64,000 nucleotides of DNA from Blastomussa wellsi (lineage: Eukaryota; Cnidaria; Anthozoa; Scleractinia; Plerogyridae), in the NCBI GenBank assembly GCA_947652115.1, contig OX393566.1:23939088-24003087 (forward strand). Reading direction: 5' to 3'. Every line of letters begins with the position of its first letter. Within the stretch, counting starts at the first letter, position 1. The position numbers and the translations under genes are program-made. Of the stretch, positions 40,048-64,000 are shown piece after piece. The notes beneath the pieces were generated by a model. That model did not search any database, was not told the origin of the DNA, and saw nothing but the letters and a program-made list of their open reading frames with translations.

Positions 40048-42864
40048 TAATACTTTGAGAACTGTGACATGTCGCATTATATACTTTGTATGATGTGTAT
40101 ACTTCGTAGAACAAGTCTAACCAGAGGCATAGTGGGTAAGCCATTATTTCGGTTTAATCTTCTGACCTAGGTATTAAAATAAAATGCGATTAAACTGCTT
40201 GAGACACAACGAACTCATGAGGACCAGTGACAGTGAAGCGAGATTTCACTCTGTAGGAGAGGAGACTTATGTAATAGAAATTGTATGAGCTTTTCGCAAA
40301 AAAATACGAAATTGTATGAGCTTTTCATAAAACGGTCCGCGATGATTGTAAACGTGTGTAAGTAAATTGGGGCTAAACTGTATTCGAAAAAATAATTTCA
40401 TGGGACCGATTTGAATTGGATCCGGACGGGAAGCGAATCAGCACCGTTATGACACTCTTTCTATTATGAGCGTCTGTTCACACATTTCTAAAAAGCGATC
40501 CGTCGCCAAATGAAAGGAACTCTTTCACGATATTTTGAGTCATTTTTTTGCTACGAACCAAATTCCCCGTACATAGAGTAGAAGAAGCTGATCTGGACTA
40601 GATAGCCGTATGGATATTGCAAGTCAGTCCGTATAAAAGAAAAGGTTAGCCGGCAAAATTTGAAACCAGAGCCATTTGGGACTGGTGCAGTGTTGTTGGC
40701 AGTGGCAATTGTTGTCTTTTTGAAAACTAATTAATGTATATCGTCCATTCTTGTCAGGGGAATATTGGCCCTTTGTCGTTTTTGTACTCGCCTCTTTACA
40801 CCCGTTCTGTACTGCCACCGGGCCAATATTCCTCATTTCGGCCCTCGCGCGCAATTCCACGCCTGTCGATCCCCCGGGCATTTTTCACTTTCCTTTCCCT
40901 GCGGTGAGACATCTGCTAAGACAGGTCATCCGTGGATTGTGCATCGTCACACTATCTTTTTGGATTTTAAAAGCAGTAAATATGCTTCGTTGCTTGTTTT
41001 AAATTATAAGTTGTATACTAGTGTCGCCAAAAGATGTGAAATCGCTGCGGCTATTTTGGTCTATTTTGCCTGTCTGATTTAAGTGCAAATGTGTGAAAAC
41101 CGGTACGATAATTTTAAATGCTTGTATAATTGCATTGAGAATACGTGAAAACTTGTCAAAGCCGCACGTCCGCTGAAGTGAGAGTCAAGCCCCCGTTTAA
41201 AAACCCATCAAAAAATCAGAAAGCTCCCCTCACTGTTAAGTAACTTCTCAGTCTACTGCACTGACTTCTTATTGTAGCTTTTGTCAAAATCCGTTACCAA
41301 AGGACAACTATCCTTGCAGGTGAGGGGGGTTGAAAGAGATTACAGAAAATTTGCTTTTCTATTTGAGGGCCCTAGTCAGCCTCCGCCATTTTAGATACCA
41401 GCGTAATTATGGAAGTTGTACAGTGAAGCGTAATCTTATTGCATTTCTGTAGTATGTTACTGGACTTGGAGATTTAAAAAAGCGCTTTTTTGAACATTTG
41501 TGAATTTTTTTGGCTAGTTGTGAGCTAAATCTATACTCCCAAATACCCAAAACTTCCTTTGTAACATGAGAAAGTGCCTGGCCGGTGGTGAGGTATAATA
41601 ATATTTAATATTTTTGGAACAACGGGAAAGTTAAGACTGCTAATGCTTCAATTTTGAATGGCCACCTCACAATTATCCTCCTACAAGGCTACACATATGT
41701 TCTTTCCTCCTCACGCAATATTCCTCCCAACGAACGTCTGCTGAAACGAGCGGTGTTTTGCGTAGACCAATCACAGGGCACAGTCGATCCCAATTCGATC
41801 ATCTCATATCCAACGCGCGCTCGTGGAACATCTTATATCCAACGTATTGTACAATTATTGCGAAAAATGTGTTCTTTTTTCCGTGAAAAAGGTCAGTGGT
41901 ATATGAGAACAGATGCCACTGCCTCTAAACCAATCAAAATTCAGGAAATGCTGTATACCATTGATCTGCCCCCAGGGGGGGGGGGGAGGGGGGCTGCTCC
42001 TTTTTTACAGGAAATTCACAAATTGTCTACTGAAACATTGTCAAGTATGGAAGCATGGCCAAGTAAAGCAGTAAAAGTTGTTCCGGTATCTAGAAAACTA
42101 GAAATTGCTCAGATGCAAAAAGTTGGTCGAAACATAAAAAGTTGCCGAGCAACTTGTGGCATGCCTTAGGACATCCCAGCAACCCCCCTCCCCTCCCCCA
42201 CAGCACCCCAGATTAATCCCACAGCCCTGGGTACTAGATTATGCGACGATTTTGGATTATGCCGGTTCATCAGAGAGGAGAGACTTCTTCACCACTAGCT
42301 TGCATTGATTGCACCGTGGCAGACCTTCCAACCCCCATCACATGCAAATCTGGAGGTTTTGAAAAAAAGCCCAGAAAAACCTGGAGATTGGGACCTCAAA
42401 CCTGGAGATTTCTAAAATATGCGGCAAGTAATAATAACAAAAAAAACAGATTGTTTCTTTAAGAGTTATCCTTTTCTTCGCGGTAGATGGCCGAGGTTCC
42501 GAAGACGTATCAGAGTCAGTTTGTGATTTTGTTTCACTCTCGAGTTCTGGACATCGAGTGGCCATTTTGAAATTTGTGCTCGAAGGTTAAGCTTTCCCAG
42601 GGACCTTAGCGCACCGAAGTTTCACAGGAATGACGCTGACATTGTACTCAGGTTTCTCTCAAGAATAAGTTTGATTAATTCAGCTGTTATGAACACAGAT
42701 GTTTCGATATTCCTTCATACTTTACGAGATTTTTTTGGCAATTTCAAGGTTTTCTGGTTCACCGTGAGATTTAGAGGCAAAGCCGTGAGACCGTGAGATG
42801 GCATCCCAAACCGTGAGTCTCACGGTGAAACCGTGAGAGTTGGAAGGTCTGCCGACGCCGTGGT
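40048..42864. other. intergenic, zinc-finger gene to SELENOO
   Basis: No gene is supported. 40500-40580 is another copy of the ATATTTTGAGTCAT dispersed repeat. 40754-40835 holds inverted GGGGAATATTGGCCC / GGGCCAATATTCCTC words. An open frame at 41654-42169 (171 codons) has no recognisable domain and contains a poly-Gly run from a G tract, so I leave it out. The interval ends in a DNA element at 42319-42852. Confidence 0.5.
42319..42852. mobile_element. non-autonomous DNA transposon abutting the SELENOO start
   Basis: 534 bp with inverted ends GCAGACCTTCCAAC / GTTGGAAGGTCTGC. The inner words CTGGAGATT and GTGAGACCGTGAGAT are simple repeats. It ends 12 bp before the first SELENOO ATG (42865), so it must lie in the promoter or 5' leader. 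CCGTG occurs on both flanks, but not at symmetric positions, so the target duplication is unclear. Confidence 0.75.
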
Positions 42865-58990
<16,126 letters not shown>

Positions 58991-60560
58991 ATGGTCTGCC
59001 AGGACTGTAAAATGGTCCTCTTGAGAATGTCAGTTTCGTATGAGCGATGTGTATGTAACCTGTTTTTCTATTCCGGATGCCAGCCTTTTTTTTTGCTGAT
59101 CTATCCGTCGTAGGAGCCGGTCCAGTTTTAAGAAAATGAGAGCATGCGTCAAAGCTGGAGATGAATGCGAGAAAGAACGTTGAAAAGTCCCAATTGGTTT
59201 AGGACAACCATGTGAAAAGACTCTTTTAGGGATTTAAATTATCGTTGCAAGGAGCGCTGTCCATGTGTGGAAAAACCCGGTGAAAATTTTCTGACAAATG
59301 GAGCAGTAATCAGTTTTTTTTTCAGCGAACGGAATGGTACAGGACTAGTGTGTACAACTACACTGTGACCACTAGCAAGTGGTCACAGTGTTAATGGAAA
59401 CCAGCAGTGGAAACCCAATAATAAGAAATTGCTCAGTTAGACTGACAGGTCTTTGTGGATTTTATTTCGAAATATCTGTTGTTGCATGAGTTTTTTGCAG
59501 CTGATGACGGTGCTAACAAAAACCATGAAATTGGCAGTTTGTACCCGATGTGAATGGTTTGGAATATAAGAATTACATGAGATGTATTTTATGTACTGTA
59601 ACGTATAAACTTCTGTAGGAAAAGTAAAAATCAAATTTATTTTCACGTTAGTATTTACTATTACATACAATGTGACCCCGCCTTGCAGTTACTGATCACG
59701 TTATTATAGGAGCTACATTCCGATATTTTGATTCATTTTTTATGACGGACCAAATTACCCTTAAAATGTAGGAAAACTCAAAGTAATAGTAAACACGAAA
59801 GGGAAAGAAAAGCTCCTTTTTCCTCTCCCCCTTTTGGTACCCACCCTTCAGGATAATTTCTGGTCGAATGAAAGCCACCTCTAGCGACGAAATTTAAGGC
59901 AACCTTATTCGGATCATGGTCTTTCAGGCGTCCTCAGCCGCCTTTATGATTAAAGATGGTTTCAAGTCAATACCATTGTATAAAGTAAAAGAACTGTTGG
60001 TACGTGCTTCATAAGTCAGGTTTCCTTGATGACTTCTAATGAAATGCCCCTTCTTTCGTTTCTGCCGACTTTAGCGCTGAGAAAGAAATGATTAGAACTC
60101 CTAATTGAAAGTTTCTTGTCATACGGTATTTTATACGTGCTAAAATGTTTCAGATGGATCATGTATTCTAAATTAGTGCAAAAACTAATTAGCTACAGAG
60201 TATGTACTACTCTGCCTCCTCAGACGTACTTGCCTTGTTCCAACTGATGTCAAATTAAGGAGAACTCTGTATCAATCATTGGTCAAAACCCAACTCAGCT
60301 GTGCCACTGAAATCTGGTCTCCTGCCCTCTCGGTACTCAGAGTGTTGAGCGAATAGAAAGACGCGCCACTCGCTGGACCCAACGGGCCAAACTCGGGGAA
60401 GTGCCCACAAGTACAAGGATAGACAAGTGAAGTTAGCGCCACTACCTCTTAGATATGATCGTGAGGTCAAGCACTTGCAAGGTCCGGCCCGGGGGGGGGG
60501 CAGCTGCACCAACCACCCGCCCCCCCCAATTTTGGGCAACTCAGAAAAACTCATAAATAG

Positions 60561-60605
<45 letters not shown>

Positions 60606-61597
60606 GTATAACAATATAATTTGGTTTTATCAGCTGGGTTGATAATGTCAATTGGCCACCGTAAAGAGATTCAAGAGCTGACGTTTCGAGCGTTAGCCCT
60701 TCGTCGGAGCGAATCAAGGAATTGTGCGTCGTGTGTTTTTATATACAGAAAGATGGAGCTTCGCTATTGGCTGGTGCCTGGTAACGTGAAAACTTCGGAA
60801 TAAATTAGTTGAATGAAAAGCATTCGTTGATACCCTGAGGATTAAGAGCCACACCCGCCGGTCACAGATAAATTTATGGCATTTTTTTCAACCGCGTTGT
60901 TAAACTCTGGGATGATATTTGAAAGTCCGCCTGTCCCAGTTGCTTTTCCAGTCAGTTTCAGTGACGCGGCACGAAGAAGGAAAAGCCCTGGGAACGAGCT
61001 TTAAGTTTCTTGGTATTAACAATCGTTAAAAATAGTCGGTGTGACCCTGATATGGTACCCGGGCATGTACATGATTGCTCTGCCGTGAGTGTGGTTGTCA
61101 CTGACAACAGCAACATTTTGTAGTGTTTGCTTGTAAGGACTGACGGGATGGCGCCCCATATGGGTCATTATATTACATCCTGTCCGCGTCCTCCCCTTTG
61201 GGTCTTTCTAGTTGTTGCTAGGAATTCTGGGTCGGTACCAGGCCTATGTGCGGATGTACTTTAATGCATTCCAACTGGAGGTGTCGCGATTTTAATATGT
61301 TGTGGTGTGGTACTTCAGATCTGGCTTCGGTTGCTTTGAGAACAAGGTAAGTTCAAGATCATAATTGGTTTTTCTAGGGTTATCAACAGGAATACAAGGT
61401 TTTTCTTTGTTTGAGTCAACAATGATTTCTAAATGAGCTGAATGAGTTGTGATTCACTTCCGCCTTCCTCGGTCGAATTTTTGCGAGCTGGTATGCAAAA
61501 CATCAGAAAACATTCTTTGTTTTCAGTGTACTGTTGTCGTCCGTTCCAGGTCTTGAATGCCAAAATGTGATTCACAAGGTAGTTCCTCCAGAATTGC
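58991..61597. other. SELENOO 3' UTR and repeat-poor intergenic DNA
   Basis: Includes the candidate SECIS and a perfect hairpin CACTGTGACCACT / AGTGGTCACAGTG at 59360-59390. 59690-59900 is another dispersed AT-rich repeat copy. No coding exon is visible. 60276-60642 contains G/C tracts and short spurious frames. Confidence 0.5.
59504..59549 (+). promoter_or_regulatory. candidate SECIS element of SELENOO
   Basis: ATGAC at 59504-59508 can face CGAT at 59546-59549, forming the U-U, G-A, A-G, C-C non-canonical quartet. The next nine bases GGTGCTAAC pair with GTTTGTACC (59537-59545) with one T-T mismatch and one G-T wobble. AAAAA follows at once in the apical loop, and a CCA/TGG mini-helix could cap it (form 2 SECIS). 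It lies ~520 nt after the Sec TGA, a normal distance. The lower helix I is weak by eye, so the call is provisional. Confidence 0.5.
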
Positions 61598-61753
61598 AAT
61601 CAGAGCTTATTGCTGTAGAGCCTTGCGAGGCAGCCTATATATTCTTTACATTATTCAGGACGTAACATGTCGATCAATCAGAGCTTATTGCTGTAGAGCC
61701 TTGCGAGGCAGCCTATATATTCTTTACATTATTCAGGACGTAACATGTCGATC
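61598..61753. repeat. 78-bp perfect tandem duplication
   Basis: Two adjacent copies of a 78-bp unit (AATCAGAGCTTATTGCTGTA ... CAGGACGTAACATGTCGATC) with no visible difference between them. The duplicated unit includes the terminus of the following element. Confidence 0.95.
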
Positions 61754-62737
61754 AAAGTCGATCATCAAAAAGATAGTCGATAAGTCGATAGTACTCGATA
61801 TTTGTCGATAATTGTCAATCGACAAGTTGAATTTGTCGATAAAAGAAAAACACAAGATTTTTAACTGATTATCGATTTTATCGACAAAAATGCAGACAAA
61901 TGTTTCAATCAGCTATGAAATTCAAGTAACCAAACCAATAATAGCTCCAATGACTTTTTTATGAAAGTGTAAACAGCTCTTAAGTAAATCTGTATGGCTA
62001 TAAAGCTAAATAAAAACCTGAACAACCAAGTTTCAGCTGAGCGAAATCGCAATCTGTAACATAACACGGACCAACCTAGTTCCCAGGGTCTCTATAGGCA
62101 GGAGAGATGAGAGATCCTGGGAACTCGAAGTCATGTTTCTTTGAGGGACATTCGCGTCCCCAGAGCCGCTTGTCCATCTTAGCCGGCTGGACCTGTGCAC
62201 GAGGAAACAAGTGGCTCTGGGGACACATGATTTGATTCGCTGAAATCAAACAAAGGAAGTCCAATTACATCAGCCGTTTTAAATGTGCTAACGATAAAGG
62301 ATTTTAAAATGGCTGATGTGATTCGACTCCCTTTGTTTGATTTCAGCGAATCAAATCATTTGTCACCAGAGCCACTTGTTTCCTCGTGCACAGGTCCAGC
62401 AGGCTAAAAGGGACAAGCAGCTCTGGGGACGAGAATGTTTGGGGGACCGAACGGGCCAAAGTTTAGACTAGATGGCGGAAAAATTGAGGTCAGCAAAGTA
62501 ATTGAAAAGTAAAGTAAATTGGCATTTTATTTTCATTGGTGTTTTACTCGATACCTGTCGATTGAAATCGATCACAATCAATCAAAATCAATCATAATCG
62601 AACAAAGTCGATAATCACAAGAAATTGTGTGATCGACTTTTATCGATTTCTGATATTTGTCGATTGATTAGTATCGACAACGGTCGATGACGATCAAATA
62701 TTATCGACTATCGGAATTATCGACATGTTATGTCCTG
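61734..62737. mobile_element. TCGAT-rich DNA element with a nested foldback MITE
   Basis: Left CAGGACGTAACATGTCGAT is matched by the complement of right ATCGACATGTTATGTCCTG (one mismatch). Subterminal regions are dense in GTCGAT / ATCGAC words. A second element, 62148-62440, with CCCCAGAGCCGCTTGT ends (family of 35243-35508) sits inside. A diverged relative of the TCGAT region is at 43660-43790 in SELENOO intron 1. Confidence 0.75.
62148..62440. mobile_element. foldback MITE with CCAGAGCCGCTTGT ends, copy 2
   Basis: ACATTCGCGTCCCCAGAGCC on the left and GCTCTGGGGACGAGAATGT on the right are inverted. The arms continue with TGATTTGATTCGCTGAAATC / GATTTCAGCGAATCAAATCA. The centre ATCAGCCGTTTTAAA / TTTTAAAATGGCTGAT is palindromic. 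Confidence 0.88.
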
Positions 62738-63194
62738 ATTATTATGCACTGATTTGAACTGATGTATCAATCCCTATTCTCTGAAGTGGAGGTGAATAGT
62801 GGTGAATATATCCACAAATACACACATCCACGAATATATTCTACGAATGGTCAGAAATGTTTGCACGCCATGAGATGCTCATCCGTGGTCAAAGTCACAT
62901 GATAAGTCAGGTGATCAAGTATTAAAACGAAGTGAAAAGAAATAAACGATAAAATTGTTGCATGGTCTACATTATTTTGGATCTGAAGCTCTGTTTGAAA
63001 GAAAAAGTGCAGTTAGGGGCCGATAATTATAGTTAATTATTTGTGTGGGGGGGGGGGGGTGGGGGGATTTTTCTTCTTTTCTTTTCTTCTTTTAGAATGA
63101 AACAAAAAACGTGACCCACCCCTTTAAGCCCATTACTTAATTCTTGACTCACCCCCAACCCCCTTTAATCTATACCTCTGTAAGGAGTTCCTGT

Positions 63195-63569
63195 TCACTG
63201 AAGGAAATCAGCATATCTTGTGGACCAGTGTCCTACTCTGCAGCCACTTCTTGTTGATGTGCCTTCTTGTATTGTTACAGTATGTCTGTTGTCATCTGAT
63301 TTGCTTTCACTTTCGCTTTCTTCACACAAAACAAGGTCATTGTCACTGTCACTCTCATCACTTTCCTCACCAACACTGACGCTTGAAGGAAATGTAGATT
63401 CCTTTGAAGTTTCATAATAGTGTACTGTGATTCGCTTGATTTTGTCGATTTTCTTTCCGTTGTTGCTTAGTTTATTATGCTCAATGTATTTGTCCAACTC
63501 GGGGACTTTCAGAGTGTCAAGCTCCCCCTTCTCTACAAGTGTTTTCCAGTCATAGCAATGTACATCTTT
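63195..63569 (-). pseudogene. C-terminal fragment of a probable mobile-element protein
   Basis: A minus-strand open frame of ~124 codons running from just after a stop at about 63570 to 63195. It reads ...TLVEKGELDTLKVPELDKYI EHNKLSNNGKKIDK, which resembles a SAP-type helix-turn-helix. A Ser/Asp/Glu-rich acidic tract follows, and it ends TSTRSGCRVGHWSTRYADFL. A basic RSGR-like C-terminus is common in element-encoded proteins. No ATG starts the frame, no upstream domain is readable, and nearby DNA is repeat-rich. Assignment to a mobile element is inference. Confidence 0.4.
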
Positions 63570-64000
63570 TTAAGGCTCGAACTTGCTTTTCTTTTCTTCG
63601 CTCTTATGGATCTCATTGACATTTTGCAGTTGCAACAAGTGCTCAATGTAATTCTTCACCAGATTTTTGTCTACAATGAACTTGGAGGAAAATTCTGTGA
63701 TAGCATCCGATGCATTAATTGACAACGTACCTTGCTCGAAGAGATTTTTAATATTTGATCGTGGCTGCCAGCATTGAATTAGAATTTATTTAGATCTCCC
63801 ACATGAATTGTAGTGAGTGTGATTCTTTACAAAACACACAATGACCCACCCCCAATCATCGTGAAATTCTCTTTTGCCCTCCCCCCCTTTTCTCTAAAAA
63901 AAATAGGCCTGGTCCACCCCATGATTCCCCCTCCCCCACATAAATAATGACAGGTCCCTTAACTCAATTTTTTGCTCTGCAACCTGGGAGACTGACAGTG

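Noticed and set aside
41654..42169. 171-codon open frame as a gene
   Set aside because: No recognisable domain, a poly-Gly run from a G tract, no splice or initiation support, and repeat-like surroundings.

Overview
This window is nuclear DNA from an animal, most likely an anthozoan cnidarian such as a coral or sea anemone. The evidence is the intron-rich gene structure with GT-AG junctions, a typical animal gene set, invertebrate-like protein divergence, and introns full of short foldback transposons and tRNA-derived SINEs. The species assignment is inference. All gene models were built by hand: I joined exons at visible splice sites and checked that the frame closes.

Layout. (1) 1-7281, plus strand: the 3' part (13 exons, about 415 codons) of mitochondrial methylmalonyl-CoA mutase. 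(2) 9548-17890, minus strand: an 8-exon HCN-type cyclic-nucleotide-gated channel of about 778 residues with a CIGYG pore. (3) 19083-30879, minus strand: a complete 21-exon NDUFS1, the 75-kDa subunit of respiratory complex I, 727 residues. (4) 30880-31112: a short divergent promoter candidate, followed on the plus strand by a probable untranslated first exon and the single-exon coding region of mitochondrial ribosomal protein uL2m (MRPL2, 33311-34183). (5) 37762-40047, plus strand: a C2H2 zinc-finger gene split by a 1059-bp foldback element with a perfect 9-bp target duplication. (6) 42865-58990, plus strand: an 18-exon selenoprotein O gene. Its apparent stop TGA is followed by Ser-Ser-stop, the selenoprotein O ending, and a SECIS-like fold lies about 0.5 kb downstream. 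(7) 59000-64000: no complete gene, only repeats and a fragment of a probable mobile-element ORF.

Four of the six genes encode mitochondrial proteins (propionate catabolism, complex I, mitoribosome, mitochondrial AMPylation). They need not be co-regulated, but the NDUFS1/MRPL2 head-to-head arrangement could couple two of them.

The rest is repeat-rich. Several MITE-like families have long inverted termini, including a TTAA-flanked one with three copies. A tRNA-derived SINE family has about eight copies, one with a 13-bp target duplication and one carrying a nested insertion. Two large tetranucleotide arrays and several tandem duplications are also present. I found no CRISPR array, no operon and no clear new multi-gene system. 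The most unusual items are the selenoprotein O ending and the freshly split zinc-finger gene.
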